Source: Desmodus rotundus
Taxonomy: Eukaryota; Chordata; Mammalia; Chiroptera; Phyllostomidae
DNA: 64,000 nucleotides
Direction of reading: 5' to 3'
Assembly (NCBI RefSeq): GCF_022682495.2
Contig: NC_071389.1
Span: 181,893,556 to 181,957,555, forward strand
The translations under genes and the position numbers were made by a program. Shown here in pieces: positions 51,601 through 57,408 of this stretch. The notes under the pieces were generated by a model, which did no database searches, was not told the origin of the DNA, and was given only the letters and a program-made list of their open reading frames with translations. Within the stretch, counting starts at the first letter, position 1; the number at the start of each line of letters is the position of its first letter.

Positions 51601-54600
51601 GGTGGTGTCAAAACGGCCAAGTGAAAACATCCCTTATCCAAAGATATCCTGTGCTTCTTATATAGTTCAAGTGGGTGGGGGAGAATTTTTCCAGATTTGT
51701 TCAGACTGTTTTCTCTGTTTCTAAATATGCACCTCCAGGGTCTGGTGCACAAAATAATAATGAAATCATAATGATAGTGCATGTTAAGAAAGCATCTATC
51801 ATGCAAGCATCATTAACCAGACAGCAGACAGCTAACTTTCGTCTGTCTTATGTTTTCCTTTGTTGCCAAGGCAACCGAACAACTTGTCTGACCTGATGAA
51901 AACCTGGGTCAATTCTCAGTTCTATAAATATGTACATCACACTTCCTTTCCTAATAGCATCAGGAGAGACGTATAGGAAAAGAAGACAAGGAACAATTTT
52001 AAAGTTTAATTATTTGTCTTTCTTTCAAAAAGCATATGCTATTAATTTAAAATAAATTTAATTCACTTCTACACAGACCTGTTTTTTAAAAAATTGTATT
52101 GTCTTACAATGCTGTTTGAAACCTGCAGAGTAAATTAGAAATGAGAAAGAAAAGGGAATGCTTGGTTTTCTTTTGAATTGCTTTTTGGCAAACTGTTTTT
52201 GGTAACTATTTTACAGACTAAAAATTAACATGTGATCTGGTTATTCTCTTGCCTAATATACAAATTAGAAATCAGCAATATCTAATTTTCTAGTTTTGTG
52301 TGACTAGAATTCACAAAATTTTTAGTTTCAAAACAGAGAAATACCGTATTTTTTGGACTATAAGATGCACCAGACCATAAGATGCACCTAGGTTTTAGAG
52401 GAGGAAAATAGGAAAAAAAAACCCCACTCCACTGCTGCCCCCAACCCCAACCTCAAGCCAGGTAAGCTACATTCAGACTACAAGACACACCCCCATTTTC
52501 CTCCCAAATTGGGGGGAGGGTGCGTCTTATAGTCCGAAAATACGGTGATCACTAAGTTATATAGTAGTTTTACCCAAGATTAGGGGAGGAGACTTAAGTA
52601 AAATTTTAGTTAAAAACTGATTTTTTCAAAAGATGCCTTGTATCATTTTATCACCAATCAAATCAGGCTTGTACCCTCACAGCTTTGAGTCAAAACACAA
52701 AGCGTTGGCAATAAACACATTATTCGTTTTTCTTAACATTGACACTAAAACTGTGTTATTTATTTATGTGAAGGGAAACAAGTGGTATTTCCCATCCATG
52801 ACTGTAGTAGATTAACTGTTAGGCGAATAAAGGGAAGGCCCCGGTCAAGCAGCTCAGCCGGTCAGAGGTCACCCTGATGCGCCAATGTTGCAGGTTTGAT
52901 CCATGGTCAGGTCACATATAAGAAGCAACCAATGAATGCAAAACTAAGAGGGACAACAAATCCATGTTTCCTTCTCCCCACCCCGTAAAAAAATAAATAA
53001 AAAGAATTAAAAAAAAAAGAATAAAGGGAAAGGTTAAGTTAAAAGTAAGAAATGCTCCCTGGAGGAGTCAAATTCATGGAGACAGAAAGCAGAGAGGAGG
53101 GTGCCAGGGGCTGTGGGGAACAGGAAATGGGGCGTTGGTTGTCAAAGGGTATGGCTTCAGCTGTTCCTGATGAAAACAGTTCTGGAGGTTGGTTGCACAA
53201 CAAAGCGAATGTACTTAACACTACTGCATGTACACTTAAAAATGGCTAAGAGGGTTAAGTTATTTTGTGTGTATTTTACCACAAATTAAAAAAAGAGACT
53301 CAAGAAAATATTCCAAAGTACAATGATAGATTTCCAAAACTGAATCTCACTATTTAATGTGTTCAATTCCCTCTTTGATTTTGAAGGGATTATATTTTAA
53401 TACCTTTTTTGTTTGCAAGGTTTATTTTCAATGACTCCAAATTATTAAAACTCTAAAAGCAAGCAAACAAAAGCTCAACATTAGATGGTAGGAAAAATAC
53501 CTCAAATTCTCTAACAACAGCAGCGAAACCTGGGTTTTTCTTGCACTGTTCATCCAGCAAAGCTATATTCTTATCAAATTCTTTTATGTATGTGGAATAC
53601 ATTTTTAGATATGGCCCCTTCTTCACAAAGATATCAGCAAGCCTTTGTTGTTCCATCCTAGAGGAGAGAGACACAAAAATATAAAAAGAGTCATTAATGT
53701 GTACAAAACATATCCAATGAGCAGAGTCCCATATTCAAGCCATCAGAGCTTATCTTTTTTCTCTTTTTGTGAGACACTTCCTCAAATGCCTATTCTTCTC
53801 CATTTCCACTGCCACCATCACATCTTGCCTGGACTCGGCCAGCAAGAAGGTCTCCTGCTTTTGCTATTTCATTCTTCTGTCCAGCCAGAAAGTCTAAAAA
53901 CATATATTATAGGCTGCACGGGCACTTAGCAGAAAAACCAACTCCTTATCTGGGTTTACAAAGCCCCAGAGGAGCCACTGCTCCTATTTTTCTGACCCAT
54001 CTCACCCTTCTCTTCCTCCTTCTCATTACTCCCCAGCCACACTGGCCTTCTTCACATTCTTTTGACACACAGAGTCCACAATCACTTGTAAAAACTTTTA
54101 CTAATGGTTCCACATTCCTGATAATGTATGGATCCCATACATTATGGTGGCTCCTTTTTGGTCAGATGTCAGTTTCAATGCTCTGCCTTCTTTAAAGGGC
54201 CTTCTTTGGCCACCCAATCTTCATTCACTAGTACGTGTTTCTATTTTATGTATATGCAGATCAGAAACTGATTCTAATTTTTTTTGTAGATTTGTTTGCT
54301 GCTCCCCCCACTGAAATGTCTGCTCCATAAGAGCAAGAGGCTTGTATGTTTTGTGTGCTGATATGCATAGCATTCTTAGTGCTGACTAGCACACCGTAAG
54401 TATTCAAAATTTGTTGAACACAGAAATGGAAGATTTTATTGTTATTAAAAGCCAATGTTAAAATAAATGTTACTTCAGAAAGTCTAATAAAACCAAAGAA
54501 TATGTCTTGATTAAAAGACACCTAAAAGAAAGGTATTTTATTAAGTAGAACATATTTTATGCAAGGATTAGAAAAGTTCTGTGAGTAATAAATATAGCTT

Positions 54601-55733
54601 CCACCATAATTATTGTTTTAGTTGTCCCTTAAGTTAGTCTGTCTCTTACGAATGCTTAATATTTTAACACGCAACATCTATAGATCTAAATGCAAGCAAA
54701 GTTTCAGTGCAAGCAAAAAAATATATTTAAGCCTCCACTTACTCACATAAATATGCACATCTTACATCACTGTAGATTATTTTTAAGAAAAATTTTATAA
54801 GAATGATGAAGTATGTACAGGAGCTACTTAAAAATACATTTTATTTCTACTATGACTTTAAAAACTACCTTTCAATCATTCCTCAGTTCTTAAGTCTCTA
54901 TTATTCTATACTTAAACTGCAGCTAGGTATTAATTGCTCATCTAGCATATTTTCTCAACAAGCAGAGGCATGATATTTCCAAAACAGGTAGTGATATTTT
55001 TTTGGATTATATACAAAGATAATTTAGAGGGAAATTATGATTATGAAAGCATGTGATACTGTCCTGTTACTCAAACCACTTTGGCTTCCCTATGGACTTC
55101 AACAATAAATTCAGTCCCCTAGACCAAACTTTCTACATATTTCCAAAACTGTCACACCAAAGTTTCTACTTACTCGCTTCACCCCATGGAAGCTGTTAAC
55201 TTTTTGGTATCCTATACCTGTTCTGGTATCTACAGCATCTACGATGATGTCAGACATGTAAATTTTCTAAACCAACAAACAAACCAAATCATCAAATTAT
55301 CTCAGGAAATGGCCTCTTTTCCAAAATGCAAAGGGCGTTTCATGATTTGAAGCTCCAGAAAAGATAGATAAAATGTGAATTTTTTCCAACGTGAAAATAT
55401 CAATTAAACACCTTCTATCTCAAAAATTTTTTCTTTTGTTTTTCTTCATTGTTCAATCTCAAAAATTTTGATTATCAAAGGTTACCTATAAAAAAGTTAA
55501 ATTGGCTGATTATGGGCCCTTCTTCATTATGGCTTCATCTAAAATTGGAAACCTTGGGAAAGTTTGTTAGTCCATTTTTACCAGTTCAGCATTCTTTCCT
55601 CCAGTTCCTTCAAGAGATCCCGGTTCAGCTCATACAGCTGAGGCAAGTAGTAGAGGATCTGATTTAGGATCCGGTCCTCAATCACTGGCTTCCCAAGTTG
55701 TCTGGACGCATGGGCTACAGCATCCCGGAAATC
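14533..55733 (-). CDS. FGD6: FGD6, C-terminal 534 residues over 16 exons (partial)
   Basis: FGD6 is a guanine nucleotide exchange factor of the faciogenital dysplasia family. Its DH domain activates Cdc42-type Rho GTPases, while PH and FYVE domains bind membrane phosphoinositides on endosomes and actin structures. Sixteen exons (A to P, right to left) join in frame with GT-AG junctions: DH residues about 1-165 of this segment, PH1 about 170-300, FYVE about 320-385, linker 390-430 and PH2 about 440-534. The FYVE hallmarks [13 protein letters not shown] and four CxxC pairs are intact, and no stop or frameshift breaks the reading. The gene should be about 1430 residues; the N-terminal part, including the large exon, lies to the right of the window. 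The two-PH layout and exact peptides fit FGD6 better than the shorter FGD1-FGD4. Confidence 0.95.
14570..16714 (-). other. FGD6: FGD6 intron between exons O and P
   Basis: 2.1 kb of AT-rich sequence. The 140-codon plus-strand open frame at 14766-15188 has no recognisable family or splice context. I see no clear repeat and no other gene. Confidence 0.75.
16715..16863 (-). CDS. FGD6: FGD6 exon O (PH2 core)
   Basis: 149 bases in phase 0, starting [15 protein letters not shown] and ending in AA of a split Lys codon at donor 'gtaagt'. It encodes the middle strands of the second PH domain ([18 protein letters not shown]). Acceptor 'aattag' is at 16865-16864 (AG). Confidence 0.95.
16864..17660 (-). 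other. FGD6: FGD6 intron between exons N and O
   Basis: About 0.8 kb. Around 16985-17200 it holds a MIR-like stretch ('tattcaacaatatttattga' and onward to 'gggaagtgatttaccctcgt'). Nothing else is recognised. Confidence 0.7.
17661..17789 (-). CDS. FGD6: FGD6 exon N (start of PH2)
   Basis: 129 bases, 43 codons, phase 0 at both ends. It encodes [19 protein letters not shown] through [19 protein letters not shown] to ASE. 'SGYLYRSKG...W..LWFVI' is the typical first-two-strand pattern of a PH domain. The donor is 'gtaagatc'. Confidence 0.96.
17790..19592 (-). other. FGD6: FGD6 intron between exons M and N
   Basis: 1.8 kb. It includes the LTR-like repeat at 18455-18960, listed separately. The rest is AT-rich with no recognised feature. 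Confidence 0.7.
18455..18960 (+). repeat. MaLR/ERVL-type LTR-like repeat (old)
   Basis: The text runs from 'tgtggtagggtgaacagact' through 'tgtgacttgctcctgaccaa' and 'gcaaggagctgagagcagcc' to a terminal 'agataataaatgtgtgttgt', which carries a polyadenylation signal. This layout is typical of old mammalian MaLR LTRs. I cannot name the subfamily. No retroviral genes adjoin it. Confidence 0.5.
19593..19717 (-). CDS. FGD6: FGD6 exon M (FYVE-PH2 linker)
   Basis: 125 bases beginning with AT that completes a split Asp codon. It encodes a basic, Ser-rich linker: [14 protein letters not shown], then [15 protein letters not shown], then [12 protein letters not shown]. The donor is 'gtaagtgt' at 19592 downward. 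The linker looks unstructured and has several SP/SxxS sites that could be phosphorylated. Confidence 0.94.
19718..21430 (-). other. FGD6: FGD6 intron between exons L and M
   Basis: 1.7 kb. An antisense L2 fragment spans roughly 20060-20620 ('ggaatgctccatgaagagag', then 'gagagtgacatgagcagact'). No other gene is seen. Confidence 0.65.
21431..21533 (-). CDS. FGD6: FGD6 exon L (second half of FYVE)
   Basis: 103 bases: [18 protein letters not shown] then [16 protein letters not shown] plus G of a split Asp codon. It supplies the CxxC pairs CQAC and CEHC and the conserved RVC motif of FYVE zinc fingers. A further Cys follows NK within the exon; it is not one of the eight canonical ligands. The donor is 'gtaata'. 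Confidence 0.96.
21826..21875. repeat. imperfect ATC/GTC trinucleotide tract
   Basis: 'atcatcatcgtcattgtcgt' continues with 'cactgtcatcatcactgtcg'. It is a decayed trinucleotide microsatellite in an intron. Confidence 0.7.
22256..22395. repeat. imperfect tandem duplication, period about 73 bp
   Basis: 'aattatctataaatgagagg' at 22256 and 'aatcatctgtaaatgtgagg' at 22329 start two units that both go on through 'gtcta' and a 'gaatttgt(a/t)agttttt' segment. The two copies differ at several bases and small gaps. Confidence 0.75.
22611..22757 (-). CDS. FGD6: FGD6 exon K (first half of FYVE)
   Basis: 147 bases, 49 codons, phase 0: [17 protein letters not shown], then [17 protein letters not shown], then [14 protein letters not shown]. 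It contains the WxxD motif, the basic RRHHCRACG motif that contacts PI3P-type lipids in the family, and CxxC pairs CMVC and CRAC. The donor 'gtggga' (22610 downward) is followed 9 bases later by a second identical one, 'aaag|gtggga', which would add VGK in frame. Acceptor 'cttccacag' ends at 22758. Confidence 0.96.
22758..23241 (-). other. FGD6: FGD6 intron between exons J and K
   Basis: 0.5 kb of AT-rich sequence without a recognisable repeat or gene. Confidence 0.75.
23242..23344 (-). CDS. FGD6: FGD6 exon J (end of PH1)
   Basis: 103 bases. The first T completes a split Ser codon, then [20 protein letters not shown], then [14 protein letters not shown]. '[10 protein letters not shown]' is the conserved C-terminal helix of a PH domain with its invariant Trp. 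The donor is 'gtattg'. Confidence 0.96.
24684..25042. mobile_element. MITE, TA-flanked CTGTA(T)TTTGCCATG family, copy 1
   Basis: The left end 'actgtactttgccatgtata' pairs with the right end 'ttatacacagcaagatacgg' as terminal inverted repeats. Sub-terminal repeats 'cctgtgtataatgcacaccc' and 'acccatgtataaatgcacat' occur on both sides. The middle shares about 100 bases with copy 3 ('gttattgctttctagagtta', then 'gcataagcataaataaaata'). It has no coding capacity and its terminal TA suggests a Tc1/mariner-like mobiliser. Confidence 0.75.
25290..25545 (-). repeat. MIR-like SINE fragment
   Basis: The segment with 'acagataagggaactgagga' and 'aagtaggcaccagacccaag' follows the pattern of ancient mammalian MIR elements. 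It is diverged. Confidence 0.5.
28505..28975 (+). repeat. two adjacent MIR-like fragments
   Basis: The first (about 28505-28730) includes 'agatatacctggttcaaatt' and 'gcaccatgcctgatgcagag'. The second (about 28765-28975) includes 'gctgcctgggtccaaatcct' and 'ataatccctggcacaaagta'. Both follow the sense MIR layout from a 'transported base' segment to a polyadenine-poor 3' end. Confidence 0.6.
29688..29767 (-). CDS. FGD6: FGD6 exon I (PH1)
   Basis: 80 bases: [20 protein letters not shown] then SFILSA and AG of a split Ser codon at donor 'gtaaat'. It encodes central strands of the first PH domain. Acceptor 'tcttccag' ends at 29768. Confidence 0.95.
29768..30523 (-). other. FGD6: FGD6 intron between exons H and I, with an L2 fragment
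   Basis: 0.76 kb, of which roughly 29850-30330 is a plus-strand L2 3'-end ('caggcctttgctcactatcc', then 'tctggaatgccttctgccac', then 'aaaaagacttcctcaattct'). Confidence 0.7.
30524..30607 (-). CDS. FGD6: FGD6 exon H (PH1)
   Basis: 84 bases, 28 codons, phase 0: [20 protein letters not shown] then MLSLAGMK. 'LFNDALLYT' across the exon G-H junction is the third-strand pattern of RhoGEF PH domains. The donor 'gtctgc' is weaker than those of its neighbours, although exon I continues exactly in frame after it. Confidence 0.95.
30608..31118 (-). other. FGD6: FGD6 intron between exons G and H
   Basis: 0.5 kb, AT-rich, no recognised feature. Confidence 0.75.
31119..31187 (-). CDS. FGD6: FGD6 exon G (start of PH1)
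   Basis: 69 bases, 23 codons, phase 0: [20 protein letters not shown] then FFL. 'EGTLMKLS' is the first strand of the PH domain following the DH domain. The donor is 'gtaagtgg'. Confidence 0.95.
31188..31896 (-). other. FGD6: FGD6 intron between exons F and G
   Basis: 0.7 kb. No repeat or gene recognised; the minus-strand 98-codon open frame is intronic chance reading. Confidence 0.7.
31897..31968 (-). CDS. FGD6: FGD6 exon F (DH-PH junction)
   Basis: 72 bases, 24 codons, phase 0: [15 protein letters not shown] then HHEIVQPGR. This is the end of the last DH helix and the linker into PH1. It lies only 81 bases from exon E. Confidence 0.95.
31969..32049 (-). other. FGD6: FGD6 intron between exons E and F (81 bases)
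   Basis: This is the shortest intron in the window, close to the minimum size used by vertebrates. It has donor 'gtaagtaa' and acceptor 'tttcgtag'. Confidence 0.9.
32050..32108 (-). CDS. FGD6: FGD6 exon E (DH)
   Basis: 59 bases. AT completes a split Asp codon, then [19 protein letters not shown]. This is the last long helix of the RhoGEF domain. The donor is 'gtaagt'; acceptor 'gtattttag' ends at 32109. Confidence 0.95.
32502..33058 (-). mobile_element. mariner transposon, internally deleted, both ends present
   Basis: The left end 'tactgggttggccaaagagt' and the right end 'aattgtggccaactcaata' form terminal inverted repeats flanked by TA. On the minus strand, 32907 down to 32650 encodes the N-terminal DNA-binding part of a mariner transposase (for example '[20 protein letters not shown]'). 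The frame then stops. The catalytic DDD part is absent. At 557 bp against about 1.3 kb for a complete element, it is a non-autonomous deletion product. Confidence 0.85.
33614..33846 (+). repeat. Ves-type SINE
   Basis: 'agtcctgactggtgtgcctc' followed by B box 'gtttgattcccagtcaggac', a 'caaccaatagaggtttctct' segment, the CT-rich block and an A-rich tail. It has a longer middle than the copies near the left edge, so it is a different subfamily. Confidence 0.86.
33990..34830 (+). repeat. L2-like LINE fragments
   Basis: The text 'actcctctgcctaccttcca', 'gcacttgggcaatctcattt' and a later 'gaaggcagaagccctggaac', and a second block ending 'tatatgttcaccaaagacaa', follow sense L2 3'-end patterns. Degraded and approximate in extent. 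Confidence 0.45.
35774..35824 (-). CDS. FGD6: FGD6 exon D (DH)
   Basis: 51 bases. AT completes a split Asp codon, then [16 protein letters not shown] and G of another split Asp. It follows the PVQR(I/L)xxY(R/x)LLL motif of exon C, as in all Dbl-family DH domains. The donor is 'gtaagt'; acceptor 'tttctag' ends at 35825. Confidence 0.95.
36305..36492 (+). mobile_element. MER5-like hAT (Charlie) remnant
   Basis: 'aatgtctggaggtatttctg' then 'ggccagggatgctgctaaac' and 'gggctgcggttgagaaacc' are landmarks of the mammalian MER5 MITE. The element is ancient and diverged. Confidence 0.7.
36599..36919. mobile_element. MITE, TACTGTATTTTGCCATG family, copy 2 (short)
   Basis: The left end 'tactgtattttgccatgtat' and the right end 'ttatacacaacaaaatacgg' plus TA form terminal inverted repeats. 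It keeps the sub-terminal 'cgcgcacccatgtttttggc' but lacks most of the central block shared by copies 1 and 3, giving 321 bp. Confidence 0.78.
37020..37450 (+). repeat. L2-like LINE fragment
   Basis: 'cacggtccctattgcctctc' then 'ttccttgtgggcaggactca' and 'tcatagcacctagccagggc' follow the sense L2 3'-end pattern. Diverged. Confidence 0.5.
39117..39130 (+). promoter_or_regulatory. CTCF core motif (perfect match)
   Basis: CCACCAGGTGGCAC fits the CTCF core pattern CCASYAGRKGGCRS at all 14 positions. It lies in unique-looking sequence just right of an 18-base A run in the 14.9-kb FGD6 intron. Sequence alone shows the motif, not occupancy. Confidence 0.55.
40920..41250 (+). repeat. L1 3'UTR-like fragment
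   Basis: 'agcagttttacagtcacaga', 'aggcacggagattttctgtg', 'ggtccactcttggtggtgta' and 'gtatctaccattatggtatc' match the same old L1 3'UTR family as 44800-45075. The sequence to its right (41243-41608) reads open for 121 codons but resembles no family I know. Confidence 0.6.
44530..44650 (+). other. GC-rich patch of unknown origin
   Basis: A block with several CpGs ('aagcgtggccccaaggggaa', then 'gcgctataagctccgggacc' and 'gggatcgccgccgtgttatt') interrupts AT-rich intron. One plus-strand frame reads a basic peptide including [19 protein letters not shown] before a stop at about 44658. It could be a fragment of a processed retrocopy or of an unrecognised repeat. I cannot name a source. Confidence 0.3.
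44800..45075 (+). repeat. L1 3'UTR-like fragment
   Basis: 'cagtggttttacattcacaa', 'aggcatggagatttcccata', 'aaggttcattcttggtaatg' and 'gaatctatcattatggtagt' parallel the fragment at 40920-41250. Confidence 0.6.
45115..45139. repeat. (AC)12 microsatellite
   Basis: A pure AC run. It is flanked on both sides by the direct repeat 'cagaataaaagtat' (starting at 45094 and 45139). Confidence 0.95.
45160..45965 (+). repeat. LTR-like old repeat
   Basis: 'cctggcacagagctcctaaa', a polyadenylation signal in 'aaatgtaaataaatttccct', then 'gttctgtgaaccatttctgg', 'gggtcctgggaacccagatt' and 'gagaattgcttggtgtggga' form a recurring mammalian LTR-like unit that I recognise but cannot name. A CAT microsatellite expanded inside it. 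No viral genes adjoin. Confidence 0.45.
45628..45661. repeat. (CAT)11 microsatellite
   Basis: Uninterrupted 'catcatcat' run within the LTR-like repeat. Confidence 0.95.
46065..46186. repeat. 26-bp direct repeat pair
   Basis: A 26-base segment beginning 'ggcctggcctggagcatgac' occurs at 46065-46090 and again, identical, at 46161-46186. The 70 bases between do not repeat. Confidence 0.9.
46258..46303. repeat. (CATC)n microsatellite
   Basis: 'catccatccatccatccatc' with one CACC and one CTTT interruption. Confidence 0.92.
47488..48279 (-). mobile_element. putative solo LTR of an endogenous retrovirus
   Basis: On the minus strand the 792-bp segment begins 'tgaaacaggctagtcggcca' and ends 'cccctttccgtaaca', so it has TG...CA ends. 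It has a TATA-like 'ctttatactaag' near 47750 and AATAAA at 47615-47610 followed by about 120 bases that could be R-U5. It is GC-richer than the flanking intron. No internal viral genes adjoin, so it is a solo LTR if the call is right. I could not see a clean target-site duplication. Confidence 0.5.
50740..50827 (-). CDS. FGD6: FGD6 exon C (DH core)
   Basis: 88 bases: [14 protein letters not shown] then [15 protein letters not shown] and G of a split Asp codon. '[14 protein letters not shown]' is the most conserved helix of Dbl-family exchange domains and contacts the Rho GTPase switch regions. The donor 'gtgggc' begins at 50739; acceptor 'tcctttcag' ends at 50828. Confidence 0.97.
52343..52547. 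mobile_element. MITE with about 30-bp ACCGTATTTT-GGACTATAAGA terminal repeats
   Basis: The left end 'accgtattttttggactata' plus 'agatgcacc' and the right end 'gtgcgtcttatagtccgaaa' plus 'atacggt' are inverted repeats of about 30 bases with few mismatches. The unit 'gactataagatgcacc' recurs inside. At about 205 bp it is non-coding. The outermost ACCGTATTTT resembles the ends of the 320-360 bp MITEs in this window. Confidence 0.78.
52838..53020 (+). repeat. Ves-related SINE (degenerate)
   Basis: 'ggccccggtcaagcagctca' and 'gccggtcagaggtcaccctg', B-box-like 'ggtttgatccatggtcaggt', 'agaagcaaccaatgaatgca' and an A-rich tail. It is more diverged than the other copies, or an older subfamily. Confidence 0.7.
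53501..53657 (-). CDS. FGD6: FGD6 exon B (DH)
   Basis: 157 bases. G completes a split Trp codon, then [40 protein letters not shown] and [12 protein letters not shown]. '[19 protein letters not shown]' is the second conserved region of DH domains. The donor is 'gtattt'; acceptor 'ctcctctag' ends at 53658. Confidence 0.97.
53658..55581 (-). other. FGD6: FGD6 intron between exons A and B
   Basis: 1.9 kb. L2-like plus-strand sequence lies at about 53920-54420 ('ctccttctcattactcccca', then 'aagagcaagaggcttgtatg', then 'taagtattcaaaatttgttg'). The rest has no recognised feature. Confidence 0.65.
55582..55733 (-). CDS. FGD6: FGD6 exon A (first exon in window, DH)
   Basis: 152 bases, starting in phase 0: [50 protein letters not shown] and TG of a split Trp codon. 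It encodes the region just after the first conserved helix of the DH domain. That first helix must come from an exon to the right of the window. Acceptor 'gaactattacag' ends at 55734; donor 'gtaaaa'. Confidence 0.96.
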
Positions 55734-57067
55734 CTGTAATAGTTCAGAGGAGGGAAAACAATATACTTACATATATAAGTTGATAAAAACTTCTTTCCCT
55801 AGTCACCACATACCCTAAAACAACATAATTTACAAAACTGTGTCCCCTTATAGAATTAAAAGTTGAAAAGTACCCACTTCCTTCTATCCCACTTACCTAG
55901 GCAGAAATTAAAAATAAAAAAATACAGAGTAGCTGGGGTGGACATTTGGTTTTAAATCAGACTGTGTATTATTGCTCTTAAATCTTTTAGTCTGATCTCC
56001 AAACTTAGCAATTATCCTAAGGGCATGTCTAGAAAGTGTGTTGCAACTAGTCTAATACTGCGATATGAACACAACCTACTTATTTTAAAAGTCCCCAGGA
56101 AATCTTAACTAATTTTATTCTGGAAGAATCCCTTTGCCTACTTTCAGTAACCATTTCCCAACAACCAAAACACTCTTATCTGACGCATGCGGAGGGTGGC
56201 ACAGTTTTGAAAATCTGAGAATACTGATCTAAGCCCTCACTCCTGGTTTACTGTTTCCTTGAGGTAGCCTCGTTTTCCTCATGTTTTTCATTATTAGAAC
56301 TAAAGCCAAAGAACAATGCATTTCATCTGTACCAAAGTAATTTGAACAAAACGTATTTCTTGCAGAAAGGTTTCATTTTATTGGACATTTTTTATTCCTT
56401 AGTTAAAGAAAAATGAAACTGTCCAGAATAGTATATAGGAGGGAAATCTAAGTATGGTTGGGGCAGAAAAAATAAAGTTTCTGAAGAAAACTAATGACAA
56501 TCTCTTAACAATGAATGTAATGATGTTTCTAGGTTGCTTTTACTTCTGTTTTCAGGGAGGGAAGGACAATATGCCCAGTTAAAAAACTCTTTCCCCTCAG
56601 ATTCCTTTTCAGCCGTGGATGGCCATAAGACCCGTCTAATTCTAGCTACTGAGATACACATGAGAAATTCTGAGAAGGTCCTCGGGAAAACTTTTTTACG
56701 AGAATAATTTTTTTTACCTTCTAAATTCTGTCATATTTAGGATTATAGCTAACTGGTTAAATTGAGGAGTACTTCATCTAGGTGTAAATTGTATATAAAC
56801 TGGCAGACAACCTTTAGAATTTGAAGTCTGGCTTTGTTGTCACCGTTGTTTAGTTTCAGTATATATACAGTTTACCTCCAAATTAAGGTTGCTTTTCTTC
56901 TTTGAAAGATTTTTTGGGGGGAGGAGGTCACAAAGTCCTAGACAAGAGTAAGCCATTTTCTGATGTTGCTCATTAATGTATTGTATTTATTTATTTTTCC
57001 TATTTACCTTTTGATCCCTTTCACCCATTTCTCCTCTTATCTGTTAAATGGTGTGTTAGACTTTAAT

Positions 57068-57408
57068 TACCACATTTTGCCATGTATAATATGCTCCCAT
57101 GTATAATGCACACCCACGTTCTTGGCTCAACCTTTCAGGGAAAAAAATCTTTCATTTTAATTTCTTAATCCTATTTATTTATTTATATTTAGAAACAAAA
57201 CCGATTATCGTATTCCAGGGTATTATGTTGTGCAAGGATATTGTTATTGCTTTCTAGAGCTACATTTTTAACGCATAAGCATAAATAAAATAATTAAAAA
57301 CATTTATATAGATATGGAATTAGTACTCCCCAAGTATAGTGTACATCCTTATTTTCCCCTCAAAAATGTGGGCAAAACAGTGTGCATTAGACACAGCAAA
57401 ATATGGTA
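57068..57408. mobile_element. MITE, TACTGTATTTTGCCATG family, copy 3
   Basis: The left end 'taccacattttgccatgtat' and the right end 'acacagcaaaatatggta' are terminal inverted repeats. Its central block ('gttattgctttctagagcta', 'gcataagcataaataaaata', 'attaaaaacatttatataga') is nearly the same as in copy 1. Confidence 0.77.

Larger units (their letters stand above)
50828..53500 (-). other. FGD6: FGD6 intron between exons B and C
   Basis: 2.7 kb. It contains a MITE at 52343-52547 and a degenerate Ves SINE at 52838-53020. The rest has no recognised feature. Confidence 0.7.
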
